Of a stretch of 64,000 nt of DNA, positions 8,868 through 18,450 are shown piece after piece. The notes under the pieces were generated by a model. That model was not told the origin of the DNA and searched no databases. It worked only from the letters and a program-made list of their open reading frames with translations. Made by a program: the position numbers and the translations under genes. The DNA is from CAVQUE01 sp046290435. GTDB taxonomy: Bacteria; Actinomycetota; Acidimicrobiia; Acidimicrobiales; UBA8592. Location: assembly GCA_046290435.1 (NCBI GenBank), contig JBKAGO010000040.1:1-64000 (forward strand). Direction: 5' to 3'. How positions within the stretch are numbered: the stretch's first letter is position 1; the number at the start of each line of letters is the position of its first letter.

Positions 8868-10115
8868 GTGTATCTGGCTACCCGCAGCGCCGGGCCCATC
8901 ACCGACGGAGAGCGGGATGCTCCACCATCCGCCGAGAAGGGCGGCACGGATCGCTCTGCTGTGGCGGCGCTGGGTCTGACCAGTTTCTTCACCGACATCT
9001 CGACGGAGATGGTCACCGCGGTCCTGCCGCTCTATCTGGTGCTGCACATCGGGTTCGACGTCGCCGACTTCGGGTTCTTCGACGGGGCTCTGGCCGCGGC
9101 CACCCTGGTGCTCTTGCTGGCCGGCGGTGCGCTGGCGGACCGTTGGCGGCGGCCGAAGCCGGTGGCCTTCGCCGGCTATGCCATGTCGGCGGGAGCCCGT
9201 CTCGGGCTCGTGGTGACGTCGGCGCCGATCCTGTGGTTGTTCGGCGACCGCATCGGCAAGGGCCTGCGGGTGGCGCCGCGCGATGCGCTGATCGCGCACA
9301 GCGCCGACCGGGCCTCGATGGCCTCGGCCTTCGCCGTACACCGGATCCTGGACACGGCGGGGGCGATGCTCGGCCCGCTGCTCGCATTCGTCGTGCTGTG
9401 GGCGGTGCCGGGCGACTTCACCCTGGTCTTCACGATCAGCCTCATCGCAGCGGTCGTCGGGCTGGTGGTTTTCTGGGTCGGTGTCCCCGATGCCCGCGCC
9501 GAGGGAGCCGGCTCGGGCCCGCGTCTGCGTCTGCGGGATCTCGAGGCCCGCGGCGCGGTCGGGCGCCTGAGCGCGGCCGGGGCACTGCTCGGTGGCGCCA
9601 CCGTGAGCGACGGCATCTTGTACCTGGTGATCTGGCGCACCGGCGACCTCGATCCGTCGATGTTCCCGCTGCTGTTCGTCGGCTCTGCCCTGGCGTACCT
9701 CGTGGTGGCGATGCCGGTGGGTCGTCTCGCCGACCGAGTCGGTCGGGTGCGGCTGCTGGTGCCGGCTCACATTCCCCTGCTCGGTGCCTACCTCGTACTC
9801 GCGCTGGCCGATTCGTTGACGACGCCGCTGATCCTGGTGGTGTTGATGCTGCACGGCTGGTACTTCGCGATGACCGATGGGATCTACGCGGCAGCCGCTG
9901 CTGCGATCACCCCCGCCGCGGCACGCGGCACGGGCATCGCGAGCGTCACCTTCGGCGTGGCGGTCGGCCGGTTCTGCGCCAGTGCGGCGTTCGGGTTCGT
10001 CTGGTTGCGCTGGGGTCTGGATACGGCGTTGGCCGTGGCAATCGTCGGCCTGGTCACCGCCATGATCGCGGCGCGTCCGCTGCTGCGCGCGGCCATGGAC
10101 CGGGACGCTCGATGA
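8868..10115 (+). CDS. Major facilitator superfamily transporter
   Basis: A 415-residue, 12-helix MFS carrier. The start of TM1 reads LTSFFTDISTEM, typical of one actinobacterial/proteobacterial MFS subfamily. The loop 2-3 signature is GGALADRWRRPKP, and a second copy (VGRLADRVGRVRLL) lies between the two halves near residue 290. The start is uncertain: GTG 8868 (used here) or GTG 8961, which would give a shorter N-tail. The stop overlaps the next ATG by four bases (ATGA), so the downstream propeller-like protein is translationally coupled. Substrate not predictable. Confidence 0.82.
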   Translation: MYLATRSAGPITDGERDAPPSAEKGGTDRSAVAALGLTSFFTDISTEMVTAVLPLYLVLHIGFDVADFGFFDGALAAATLVLLLAGGALADRWRRPKPVAFAGYAMSAGARLGLVVTSAPILWLFGDRIGKGLRVAPRDALIAHSADRASMASAFAVHRILDTAGAMLGPLLAFVVLWAVPGDFTLVFTISLIAAVVGLVVFWVGVPDARAEGAGSGPRLRLRDLEARGAVGRLSAAGALLGGATVSDGILYLVIWRTGDLDPSMFPLLFVGSALAYLVVAMPVGRLADRVGRVRLLVPAHIPLLGAYLVLALADSLTTPLILVVLMLHGWYFAMTDGIYAAAAAAITPAAARGTGIASVTFGVAVGRFCASAAFGFVWLRWGLDTALAVAIVGLVTAMIAARPLLRAAMDRDAR

Positions 10116-11335
10116 AGCATCGTTGGGCCATCATCGGCGCCACCATCGTGCTGGCACTGCTCGTTGGGACCGGCGCCGTGTTCCTGGCGATGGAGCGCCG
10201 CAGCGCCGAGCTCGCGTCACGCGAGGTGGCGGCGCTCGAGGAACTGGCGATGGTCGCCGAACTGCCGATGGTCGCCGAACCGCCCGCCGACGCCGCAGCG
10301 CCGGCCACGGAGACGGGCCTCCAGGGGCGGCTCACCGCGCCACCCAGTTCCGGCGGCGCCCCGGGCGACGGGTCGACGACACCGACGACCACCACACCGG
10401 CGAGAGCCGCATCGACGGCGACGCCGAACGGAGTCTCACCCGCGCCCGTCGGCGGCGGCGTGTTCGACGTAGGCGAGCTCGTCTTCGTGTCGCGCATCCC
10501 GGGCGACGACTACGGCACGCTCGGCGCGATCGGCTCCGACGGCACACGCCGGTCCTACGACCTCGAATGCGCACGGGCCTACGCCGCCGCGGGCGTGTTG
10601 TTGTGCCTCGAGTCGGCCGGCATGTTCGTGCCTGCCGGGACGGCAACGGTCCGGTCGGTGAACGACGAGACGTTCCCCGAGATCTGGCAGCGCCCCAGCG
10701 GTCTGCCGAGCCGGGCCCGGGTGACGCCCGACGGGTCGCAGCTCGCCTTCACCGGCTTCGTCGCCGGCCACAGCTATCTCGACATCGGCGAGTTCTCGAC
10801 CGAGACCATCGTCGCGACACCGACAACGCGCGGCATGCGTGCGGAGCACTTCTCGGTGGCATCGGACGAACCACGCTTCGGGGCCATCGACGGCAACTGG
10901 TGGGGCGTCAGCTTCGAGCCCGGAGCCACCTCTGCGCTGTTGACCTACGGCACCGGTCCCTCGATCGAGATCGTGCGAGCCGACCTGCGCGACGCGACGA
11001 TTGCCCCACTCGGCATCGAGGGCGGGTGTCCGTCGGTGTCGCCCAGCGGGCGCTACGTCGTCGTCAAGCGGCCCGACCCCCGGATCGATGCGCCGCTCGC
11101 CCTGATCCTGCACGACCTCGAGACGGGCGAGGAGCAGCTGTTGAACGAGCCCCGGTTCGTGGACGATCAGGTCGAGTGGCTCGACGACGACACGATCCTG
11201 TACGCGCTGCCGCGCGACAACGAGTTGATCCAGCCGGTGTTCGACATCTGGGCCCTCGACATCGGCGCCGATGCCACCGCGACGATGGTGGTCCCGTACG
11301 CCGACTCACCGGCGGTCTACCGCGACAGCCGCTGA
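10112..11335 (+). CDS. Membrane-anchored protein with TolB-like beta-propeller domain
   Basis: A 407-residue protein with one N-terminal transmembrane helix or uncleaved signal (residues 6-27) and a Pro/Ala/Thr-rich extracytoplasmic stalk (about 50-115). The C-terminal region of beta repeats contains DGSQLAF-, SPSGRYVV- and LHDLETGEEQ-like blades, as in TolB/WD40-like propellers. Two Cys pairs (LECARAY; LLCLES) could form a disulfide. It overlaps the MFS gene by four bases, so the two are probably co-translated and may work together at the envelope. No catalytic motif seen. Confidence 0.72.
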   Translation: MKHRWAIIGATIVLALLVGTGAVFLAMERRSAELASREVAALEELAMVAELPMVAEPPADAAAPATETGLQGRLTAPPSSGGAPGDGSTTPTTTTPARAASTATPNGVSPAPVGGGVFDVGELVFVSRIPGDDYGTLGAIGSDGTRRSYDLECARAYAAAGVLLCLESAGMFVPAGTATVRSVNDETFPEIWQRPSGLPSRARVTPDGSQLAFTGFVAGHSYLDIGEFSTETIVATPTTRGMRAEHFSVASDEPRFGAIDGNWWGVSFEPGATSALLTYGTGPSIEIVRADLRDATIAPLGIEGGCPSVSPSGRYVVVKRPDPRIDAPLALILHDLETGEEQLLNEPRFVDDQVEWLDDDTILYALPRDNELIQPVFDIWALDIGADATATMVVPYADSPAVYRDSR

Positions 11336-11544
11336 CCCCGAGCTGGCGTCCGAACGAGAGGTTCGAGTCGTTCGCGGACTCCGGTGCGGTAGGCCCTTCG
11401 TCGTCTCGGCACGACCGAGAACCGCGGGACGATAGCGCCGCTTCTCACCCACGCGCCTGCGTCAGATACACGACAGGAATCGGCAACACCGCCTTCATCG
11501 CCAAGACTTGCGTCGGGAACAGGACCCCGATGGACTGACCGGCC

Positions 11545-12672
11545 ATGACCAGAACACCGACCCCCAAGCGAACGCGACCCTTCTGGTCGCTGCTCGCCAT
11601 CATCTTGTCCTTCGCGCTGATCGCCGCCGCGTGCGGTGGCGACGACGACGAAGCCACCGACGATCCACCGGCCGAGGAGACCGACACCGACGCAGCCGAA
11701 GAGCCGGCCGAGGAGGCCACCGAAGACGCCGCCTCCGACGAAGAGGCCGCACCGGCCGCTGATGGCGATGCCCCCAAGATGGCCGTCATCTACAGCGATG
11801 TCTGGTTCGACGGATCCTGGGGCGAAGCTGCCTACGACGGTGCCAACGAGCTGCTCGAAGCAGGCGTGATCTCCGATCTCGCCCTCCAGGAGAGCGTGCC
11901 GCCCGGCGCCGAGGCCGAGCGCGCGCTGCGTGCCTATGCCGAGGACGGCTACAACCCGATCATCGCCCACTCGTTCAACTACGGCGACGACGTGAAGAAG
12001 GTTGCTGCCGACTACCCGGACACGATCTTCGTGTACGCCGGCGGCTTCGGTGACGTTGCCGGCAACGTCGGCGACTACAGCCAGCCGTTCCACGAGACCT
12101 CGTACCTGTCGGGCATCCTCGCCGCCGGTGTGCAGGGTTCGGGCAGCGTCGGCGGATCGGCCGGCTTCGAGATCCCTGTCTGCTACGCCATGTACGAGGC
12201 GTTCCTGCTGGGCGTCCAGGAAGTCCTGCCGGATGCGACCGGCAGCTTCGTTGCCGTCGGCGACTGGATCGACGTGCAGCTCGCCAAGGAGGCCGCACTC
12301 GGCCAGGCCGCCGATGGAGCCACGATGTTCATCGGCTGCGGCCAGGGACCGACCTTCGGCCAGATCGAGGCCGCCATCGACGAAGGTGGCGTCGCCACCG
12401 GCTACGTCGGCGACATGAGCGACGTCGGAGACTCCGTGTTGTCGTCGTTCGTGTGGGAGCTCGACCAGGTCTTCGGCCTCATGGTCGAAGACGCCGCAAA
12501 CGGTGTCACCGAGGCCCAGTACTACGAGGTCCTGCTGAAGGACGGCGGCCTCTCCATGGCCATCAGCCCCAACTGGGAGATCCCGGCCGAGACGATGGCC
12601 CTCTACGAAGAGCGCCTCGCCGCCATCATCGACGGCAGCTTCGAGGTTCCCTTCATCGGCGAAGCGGCCTGA
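11545..12672 (+). CDS. BMP-family (PnrA/Med-like) ABC transporter substrate-binding lipoprotein
   Basis: A 375-residue lipoprotein. The signal peptide ends in a lipobox (IAAAC, Cys at about residue 30), followed by a very acidic linker to about residue 72 that tethers the receptor. The globular part has the BMP/Med pattern: MAVIYSDVWFDGSWGEAAYDGANE at the first lobe, NPIIAHSFNYGDDVKKVAADYPD, and GGFGDVAGNVGDY before the second lobe. Characterised BMP receptors mostly bind nucleosides (PnrA, BmpD) or related heterocycles. It is the first gene of a transporter-oxygenase operon. The 209-base leader (11336-11544) holds a small TCTCGG/CCGAGA hairpin at 11404-11420 and no other recognisable element. 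Confidence 0.9.
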   Translation: MTRTPTPKRTRPFWSLLAIILSFALIAAACGGDDDEATDDPPAEETDTDAAEEPAEEATEDAASDEEAAPAADGDAPKMAVIYSDVWFDGSWGEAAYDGANELLEAGVISDLALQESVPPGAEAERALRAYAEDGYNPIIAHSFNYGDDVKKVAADYPDTIFVYAGGFGDVAGNVGDYSQPFHETSYLSGILAAGVQGSGSVGGSAGFEIPVCYAMYEAFLLGVQEVLPDATGSFVAVGDWIDVQLAKEAALGQAADGATMFIGCGQGPTFGQIEAAIDEGGVATGYVGDMSDVGDSVLSSFVWELDQVFGLMVEDAANGVTEAQYYEVLLKDGGLSMAISPNWEIPAETMALYEERLAAIIDGSFEVPFIGEAA

Positions 12673-12691
12673 GCCGGGTCGACAGGCCAAG

Positions 12692-14290
12692 ATGACCACC
12701 GTGACCCGGACCGTCGAACCCGATGACCCCACCGCGACCGAGCCTCCCCGTGGGGAAGAGCTGGCCGTGTTGTCGGGCATCACACGACGGTTCGGGTCGA
12801 CGGTTGCGCTCGGGGGCGTGGATCTGACACTTCGGGCGGGTGAGATCCACGCCCTCCTCGGCGCCAACGGCGCCGGAAAGACGACCCTCGTGCGCATCCT
12901 GGCCGGCCTCGACCGTCCCGACGAGGGCACGGTCGAGGTCTGCGGATCGCAGGTCGACACCTTCGACCCGCGGGCGCTGCGCAATCGTGGCGTCGGCCTG
13001 GTGCAGCAGCACTTCACGCTGGTCCCGACGCTGAGCGCGTCGGAGAACCTGGTGCTCGCCCGGCCCGAAGGGCGGCTGCTGCCCGGGCGCAACGCCGCCG
13101 GCCGGCGCCTCGCCTCGCTCATCGACCGCTATGGGCTCCCGGTGCGCGACGACGTGCCGGCAGGCCAGTTGTCGGTCGGCGAACAACAGCGTCTCGAACT
13201 GCTCCGGGCGCTCGACGGCGAGGCACGCGTGCTGCTGCTCGACGAGCCGACGGCGGTGCTCACCGATGCCGAGGCCGACGTACTCCTCGAGACGTGCAGG
13301 GGCCTGGCCGCCGAGGGGCGGGCGCTGGCCTTCATCACGCACCGCCTCGCCGAGGTCTTCGGCGGCGCCACCCGGGTCACGGTGCTGCGCGAAGGCACCG
13401 AAGTCATCACCGACGCCCCCGTGGCGGACAACACCCGAGCCGACCTGGCAACCGCGATGATCGGCTCGGAGAGCACCGGACGCTTCACCCAGCGCAGCCG
13501 TCCCGACATCGCCGTGTCCGGTCGGCTGAACCTGAGCGGCCTCACCATCGGACGCCTGAGAGCGGCCGACATCGACGTCGCCGCCGGCGAGATCGTCGGC
13601 ATCGCCGGTGTCGACGGCAACGGCCAGTCCGAACTCGAAGCCGCAGTGTCGGGGCGCGTCGCCCCGGACGCAGGCCAGGTCAGCGTCGACGGTCGACCGG
13701 TCCCGACGGCCGATCCGCGTGCGCGGCGGACGATGGGGCTGGCCTACATCCCGAGCGACCGGTACCGCTGGGGACTGGTCCGGGCCATGGATCTCGCCGA
13801 CAACCTCGAGCTCGGGCGGGTCGCGTTCTGGCGGAAGCGTCGTCGCGTGCGCCGCGACGGCGCCGTCGCCGACATCGAGAACTGGGACGTCAGGACGAGC
13901 GGCCCCCAACAGCTCGCGGGGAGCCTCTCGGGCGGCAACGCCCAGAAACTGGTCCTGGCCCGCGAGCTCGACGGTGCCCCCCGCGCCGTGCTCGCCTGCT
14001 ACCCCACCCGCGGCCTCGACCCCGGCGCCGCCGATGCGGTGTCGGAGCGGTTGTCGGCCTGCGCCGCCGACGGCGCCGCAGTCCTCTGGGTCGGCGCAGA
14101 GCTCGACGAGCTGCTCGCGGTCGCCGACCGCATCGTGGTGCTCGCCGACGGCGAGACCCGCGGTCCGTTCCTCCCGCCGTTCGACCGCCATGCCATCGGA
14201 CTCGCCATGACCGACGCCCACTTCGGCGACGACCGCACCGCGACACACCCGGACCACGATCCCGCAGTGCGGGCCGGCACGCCGACATGA
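12692..14290 (+). CDS. Nucleoside-type ABC transporter ATP-binding protein, two NBDs
   Basis: A 532-residue tandem ATPase like YufO/NupA. NBD1 carries Walker A GANGAGKTT, Q-loop VQQHF, signature LSVGEQQRLE and Walker B VLLLDEPTAV. NBD2 has the degenerate P-loop GVDGNGQSE, which lacks the usual Lys, together with a good signature LSGGNAQKL and an unusual Walker B region (VLACYPTRGLD). An impaired second P-loop is normal for this family, where one ATP site dominates. It lies 19 bases after the lipoprotein gene and overlaps the first permease by four bases. Confidence 0.92.
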   Translation: MTTVTRTVEPDDPTATEPPRGEELAVLSGITRRFGSTVALGGVDLTLRAGEIHALLGANGAGKTTLVRILAGLDRPDEGTVEVCGSQVDTFDPRALRNRGVGLVQQHFTLVPTLSASENLVLARPEGRLLPGRNAAGRRLASLIDRYGLPVRDDVPAGQLSVGEQQRLELLRALDGEARVLLLDEPTAVLTDAEADVLLETCRGLAAEGRALAFITHRLAEVFGGATRVTVLREGTEVITDAPVADNTRADLATAMIGSESTGRFTQRSRPDIAVSGRLNLSGLTIGRLRAADIDVAAGEIVGIAGVDGNGQSELEAAVSGRVAPDAGQVSVDGRPVPTADPRARRTMGLAYIPSDRYRWGLVRAMDLADNLELGRVAFWRKRRRVRRDGAVADIENWDVRTSGPQQLAGSLSGGNAQKLVLARELDGAPRAVLACYPTRGLDPGAADAVSERLSACAADGAAVLWVGAELDELLAVADRIVVLADGETRGPFLPPFDRHAIGLAMTDAHFGDDRTATHPDHDPAVRAGTPT

Positions 14291-15381
14291 CCACCATCGG
14301 CGTCGAGGTCCCGCCCAGCGGTGGCAGCGCCTTCTCCATCGCACGGGTGCTCGAGCGCACCTCACGTGCGAGCGGGTTCCTCATCCCCCTGGCCGCAGTG
14401 TTGGCCGCCCTCGCCGTCGGCAGCCTCGTGATCGCCTTCGAGGGCGCCAACCCGCTCTCGGTCTACCGGGCAGTGGTCGAGGGGGTCGTGTCGGAACCGC
14501 GGGGCTTCAGCAACACCGCCGTCGCGGCCACCCCACTGGTGATCATCGGGTTGGGCTACGCCATCGCCTACCGGGCGCGGGTGTTCACCATCGGCGGCGA
14601 GGGCCAGTATCTGGTCGGTGCCGTGACGGCGATGGCGATCGTCACCGCCGATGGGATACGGGATCTCCCTGCCGGGCTGTTGATCCCGATCGGTGTCCTC
14701 GCCGGCATCGTCGGCGGTGGAGCGTGGGGGATCCTGTCGGGCGTGCTGGCGGTGCGCTTCGGCGCCAGCGTCGTGATCTCCAGCCTGATGCTCACCTACA
14801 TCGGCGACGCGGTCCTGCAGTGGGCTGTCCGCGACGGGATCCGCGACAGCGACTCGTTCATTCCCGCCAGCCGTGAGGTGGGCAACGCATCGTTGCCGAT
14901 CCTCGGTTCGCTCAACGTGCACGCCGGTTTCCTGTTCGCACTGGCGCTCCCGGCCCTGGCCGCCGTCCTGGTCGCCAGGCACCGGTCGGGCTATCGCATC
15001 ACCGCGCTCGGCCACAACGGCGAGGCGCTCGACGCCAACGAGGTACCCGCCCGTCGCATGATCTTGTGGGTGACGCTGATCGCCGGGGCGTTGGCCGGTC
15101 TGGCCGGCTACATCGAGACCGCCGGCGTCACCAACCGCCTGAACGGCGACTCCTCGGTGGGCTTCGGCTGGGAGGCGATCATCGTGGCCCTGCTCGGCAG
15201 GCTGCACCCGATCGGCGTGCTGGTCGCCGGGCTCGGGCTCGCCGCCATGACGATCGGCTTCGAGTCCAGCCAGCGCATCTACGACCTCCCGGCATCGATC
15301 GTCGGCGTCATCACAGCACTGATCGTGGTGTTCGTGGTCGTCGGTGATGCGCTGGCCGAACGCTACGCGGCGAGGCGGTAG
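14287..15381 (+). CDS. Nucleoside-type ABC transporter permease 1 (YufP-like)
   Basis: A 364-residue membrane subunit with 8-10 hydrophobic helices. Family signatures include GLGYAIAYRARVFTIGGEGQ, then the coupling-type region YRITALGHNGEALDANEVPA facing the ATPase. The ATG overlaps the ATPase stop (ATGA at 14287-14290), so translation is coupled. It pairs with the shorter permease that follows to make the channel of the BMP-type importer. Confidence 0.9.
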   Translation: MTTIGVEVPPSGGSAFSIARVLERTSRASGFLIPLAAVLAALAVGSLVIAFEGANPLSVYRAVVEGVVSEPRGFSNTAVAATPLVIIGLGYAIAYRARVFTIGGEGQYLVGAVTAMAIVTADGIRDLPAGLLIPIGVLAGIVGGGAWGILSGVLAVRFGASVVISSLMLTYIGDAVLQWAVRDGIRDSDSFIPASREVGNASLPILGSLNVHAGFLFALALPALAAVLVARHRSGYRITALGHNGEALDANEVPARRMILWVTLIAGALAGLAGYIETAGVTNRLNGDSSVGFGWEAIIVALLGRLHPIGVLVAGLGLAAMTIGFESSQRIYDLPASIVGVITALIVVFVVVGDALAERYAARR

Positions 15382-15388
15382 GTCGACG

Positions 15389-16264
15389 ATGGACGTGCTG
15401 CTGCAACTCTCGACGCTCGAGGCCGCCATCCGCCTCGCCATACCGGTTGCGCTCGTCGCGTTGGGTGCGCTGGTGACCGAGCGTGCAGGTGTGCTCAACC
15501 TGGGGCTCGAGGGGATGATGTTGTCGGGCGCGCTCGCCGGCTATGTCGCCGCGGAGACGTCCGGGTCGCCGTGGGTGGGCCTCCTCGCAGGCATCTTCGT
15601 CGGCCTCGGATGCGGGGCCGTGATGGCGGGACTGCTGGTCGGGTTGCGTGCGAATCAGGTGGTGACCGGCATCGCCTTCACCCTGCTCGCGTCGAGCGCC
15701 ACGGGCTATCTGTTCCAGATCAACTACTCGATCGGTGGCAATACGCCTCGGATCAACCGGATCGACATGTGGTGGCTGGTCGTGCTGGTCGCGCTCTGTG
15801 TCGCCGTGGTGTGGTTCGTGTTCCGTCGGACCTCGTGGGGTCTCGCCATCGCAGCGGTGGGTGAGTCGCCCGTCGCCGTCGACGCCCTGGGCTACCGGGT
15901 CGATCGCCTGCGCTGGTCGGCGACCATCGTCGGGGGCGGCCTCGCCGGCCTCGGTGGCGCCGCCCTGGTCTGTGGACCGCTGGGGTTGTTCATCGAGAAC
16001 GTCACCGGAGGCCGGGGCTGGGTCGCGCTGGCGATCGTCGTCTTCGCCGGCTGGCGACCGATCCCCACCGTGGCCGGGGCCCTGCTGTTCGGGCTCTGCG
16101 ACGCTGCCCAGTTGCGCCTGCAGGGGACCACCACCACGATCCCCTACGAGGTGTTCCTGGCGCTCCCCTATCTGGTGACGCTCGTCGCGCTCGTCCTGCG
16201 CGCCCGGGCATCACGAATGCCTGCGGCGCTGGGCCGCCCCTACGTCCGAGGAGCCATCACATGA
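15389..16264 (+). CDS. Nucleoside-type ABC transporter permease 2 (YufQ-like)
   Basis: A 291-residue membrane subunit starting at ATG 15389, seven bases after the first permease. LVTERAGVLNLGLEGMMLSG is the family's hallmark segment, and WGLAIAAVGESPVAVDALGY is the cytoplasmic coupling loop. It ends in the four-base ATGA overlap with the dioxygenase gene, which ties the transporter directly to the oxygenases and suggests that the imported compound is their substrate. Confidence 0.9.
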   Translation: MDVLLQLSTLEAAIRLAIPVALVALGALVTERAGVLNLGLEGMMLSGALAGYVAAETSGSPWVGLLAGIFVGLGCGAVMAGLLVGLRANQVVTGIAFTLLASSATGYLFQINYSIGGNTPRINRIDMWWLVVLVALCVAVVWFVFRRTSWGLAIAAVGESPVAVDALGYRVDRLRWSATIVGGGLAGLGGAALVCGPLGLFIENVTGGRGWVALAIVVFAGWRPIPTVAGALLFGLCDAAQLRLQGTTTTIPYEVFLALPYLVTLVALVLRARASRMPAALGRPYVRGAIT

Positions 16265-17286
16265 ACGATCCGAGTCCCGGGGTCGTCCCGGTCGATCTCA
16301 CGCCCTGGTTCGCCGGCGACGAAGCCGATCGCGACCGGGTCGCAGCGCTGGTCGATCACGCCTGCTCGACCAGCGGGTTCCTGGCCATCACAGGCCATGG
16401 CGTCGAGCCTGCGCTGACCAACCGCATGCTCGACGTCACTGCGGCGTACTTCGACCTCCCGACCGAGGTGAAGCTACGCCACCGCCCCGACGATCTGGTC
16501 GGCAATCGCGGCTACGCCCCACTGGGTGCGGAGGCCCTCAGCTACAGCATCGGCATCGAATCGCCGCCAGACCTGTTCGAGGCGTTCAACATCGGCCGGG
16601 AGATCCCGCCGCCCGGCACCGGCGCCGAGGACCGTGCCCGCTACTTCGCGCCCAACGTCTGGCCGAACGAGCCGGCCGACATGCGCAGCGTCTGGCTCGA
16701 GTACTGGGATGCCTGCGAGGACCTGGGATTCACGCTCGTCGACGTCTTCGCCCGCGCTCTCGGCCTGCCCGACGGGTGGTTCCGACGGTTCGTCGATCGC
16801 AGCATCAGCGTGATGCGTGCCAACAACTACCAGCGACGAGCCGGTGCGCCGCCCGCGTCGCCCGACCAGCTCCGGATGGGCGCCCACAGCGACTACGGAT
16901 CCCTGACCATCTTGCTGGCCGACCCGGTGCCGGGCCTGCAGATCCGCGACGTCGACGGTTCCTGGCACGACGTCTCGCCGCCCGACGGCGCGTTCCTGGT
17001 CAACCTCGGCGATCTGTTGGCCGAGTGGACCAACGATCGGTGGCGGTCCACGGTGCATCGCGTCGTGCCGCCGCCGGCCGAGGTCGACGGCGAGTTCCGG
17101 CGCCGTTCGGTGGCCTGGTTCCAACAGCCGAACCACGACGCCCGTATCGAGGTCCTCGACGTGTGCTGCGATGCCGACAATCCGCCGAAGTACCCGCCGA
17201 CGACCTCGGGCGAGCACCTCCTGGCGAAGCTGATGGGCCCACGCGAGCTCCGCCACTCCACTGCGGCCCCGGAGTTCATGTCATGA
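16261..17286 (+). CDS. Isopenicillin N synthase-like 2OG-Fe(II) dioxygenase (1 of 2)
   Basis: A 341-residue enzyme of the IPNS/DIOX family of non-heme iron oxygenases. The N-terminal DIOX_N part has the GFLAITGHGVEP-type strand near residues 40-50. The iron ligands are H209-S-D211 (MGAHSDYGSLTILL) and a distal His near 266 (STVHRV). An Arg-x-Ser-like RRSVAWF near 281-287 would grip 2-oxoglutarate. It overlaps both neighbours by four bases, so it is made together with the importer and the Rieske enzyme. Members oxidise thymine, flavonoids, alkaloids and small acids; by context I expect a nitrogen heterocycle. Confidence 0.9.
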   Translation: MNDPSPGVVPVDLTPWFAGDEADRDRVAALVDHACSTSGFLAITGHGVEPALTNRMLDVTAAYFDLPTEVKLRHRPDDLVGNRGYAPLGAEALSYSIGIESPPDLFEAFNIGREIPPPGTGAEDRARYFAPNVWPNEPADMRSVWLEYWDACEDLGFTLVDVFARALGLPDGWFRRFVDRSISVMRANNYQRRAGAPPASPDQLRMGAHSDYGSLTILLADPVPGLQIRDVDGSWHDVSPPDGAFLVNLGDLLAEWTNDRWRSTVHRVVPPPAEVDGEFRRRSVAWFQQPNHDARIEVLDVCCDADNPPKYPPTTSGEHLLAKLMGPRELRHSTAAPEFMS

Positions 17287-18305
17287 CCACGACGGATCCC
17301 GCACCGGCCGCTCCGATGTGGTTCGACAACGAGCACCCCGCGCTGGCGTCGTGCTGGCATCCCGTCGCCGAGGTCGACGCCCTCGACGGCCCGGGTCCTC
17401 ACGCCGTCCGTCTCCTGGGTCGGGACCTCGCGTTGTTCCGCAACAGCGACGGGTGGGCTGCGCTCCCGGATCTGTGCCCGCACCGTCTCGCGCCGCTCAC
17501 CGCCGGCACCGTCGAAGACGGGACGATCCGCTGCGCCTACCACGGGTGGTGTTTCGACGGTGCCGGGCGCTGCGTCGAGATCCCCGCCATCGGCCCCGAC
17601 GCACACGTGCCGCCCACGGCACATCTGGATGCCGCTGCCGGCGTCGTCGAACGGTACGGCCTGGTGTGGGTCGCCCTCGACGAGCCCGTGACGCCGCTGC
17701 CCGAGGTGCCCGAGTGGGGTGACGAGACCCTGGGTATCGCACGGATCCCGGTGCACGACTGGCGGGCATCGGCGGCCCAGATGGCCGACAACTTCCTCGA
17801 CGTCGCCCACTTCCCGTTCACCCACACCGCCACGATCGGCGATCCCGACGACCGCATCGTCGGCGACTACGAGCTCCGTCGCGACGGCTGGAGCTTCTCG
17901 GCCCATCACCGTCACAGCTCGCAACTGCTCGACGGCACGGGCCGGATCAGCGAACGCACGATGGACTTCGTGTGCGTCGCACCGCATCACGTCCGGCTGC
18001 GGCTCGAGTACGACCATCAAGTGCTGGTGCTGCTGTTCTTCCACCAGCCCATCGACGTCGGGACCACCCGGCTGTACTGCATCGCCCTCGACAGCACCAT
18101 CGCCGAGGACCCGAGCGCAGCCGACGCGACCATCGGCCTCCAGGTCGCGGTCGGGACCGAGGACCGGGACCTCCTGGAGCGACTCGTCCGCAAGGCGGTA
18201 CCGCTGACGGCGGGGGCCGAGACCCACACCCGCGCCGATCGCATCACCGTGGAGCTGCGACGGGTCCTGGCGGACCTGGTGAAGGCGACGGCGCCGACCC
18301 CATGA
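17283..18305 (+). CDS. Rieske [2Fe-2S] non-heme iron oxygenase (demethylase-like)
   Basis: A 340-residue oxygenase subunit. The Rieske cluster motifs are CPHR near residue 66 and CAYHGW near 85-90. The mononuclear iron motif NFLDVAHFPFTH lies near 170-182, with the bridging Asp present. Length and motifs resemble vanillate O-demethylase VanA and the caffeine N-demethylases NdmA/NdmB rather than large aromatic dioxygenase alpha subunits. No reductase gene is adjacent, so electrons must come from elsewhere. It is coupled to the dioxygenase by a four-base overlap and is the last gene of the importer-oxygenase operon. N-demethylation or ring hydroxylation of the imported compound is inference. 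Confidence 0.9.
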   Translation: MTTTDPAPAAPMWFDNEHPALASCWHPVAEVDALDGPGPHAVRLLGRDLALFRNSDGWAALPDLCPHRLAPLTAGTVEDGTIRCAYHGWCFDGAGRCVEIPAIGPDAHVPPTAHLDAAAGVVERYGLVWVALDEPVTPLPEVPEWGDETLGIARIPVHDWRASAAQMADNFLDVAHFPFTHTATIGDPDDRIVGDYELRRDGWSFSAHHRHSSQLLDGTGRISERTMDFVCVAPHHVRLRLEYDHQVLVLLFFHQPIDVGTTRLYCIALDSTIAEDPSAADATIGLQVAVGTEDRDLLERLVRKAVPLTAGAETHTRADRITVELRRVLADLVKATAPTP

Positions 18306-18450
18306 CGCGCTCACCGCTGCGCCGGTTCCGGTGTCAGGATCGGTTCAGTGCATCGAAACGCCGCTTTCATAGGGCCGATACGGCGGTGGAACAGCAGCGA
18401 ACGATGATGCAGTTCATGCCCATCCGAGCGCGCTGACGAGAGAGCACCCC

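Noticed and set aside
11355..11400. tRNA-like GGTTCGAGTC sequence
   Set aside because: It looks like a T-arm but no acceptor, D or anticodon stems can be formed around it.
18302..18436. 44-codon frame overlapping the Rieske stop by ATGA
   Set aside because: Basic low-information product, no family, and the stretch more likely carries the promoter of the second dioxygenase.
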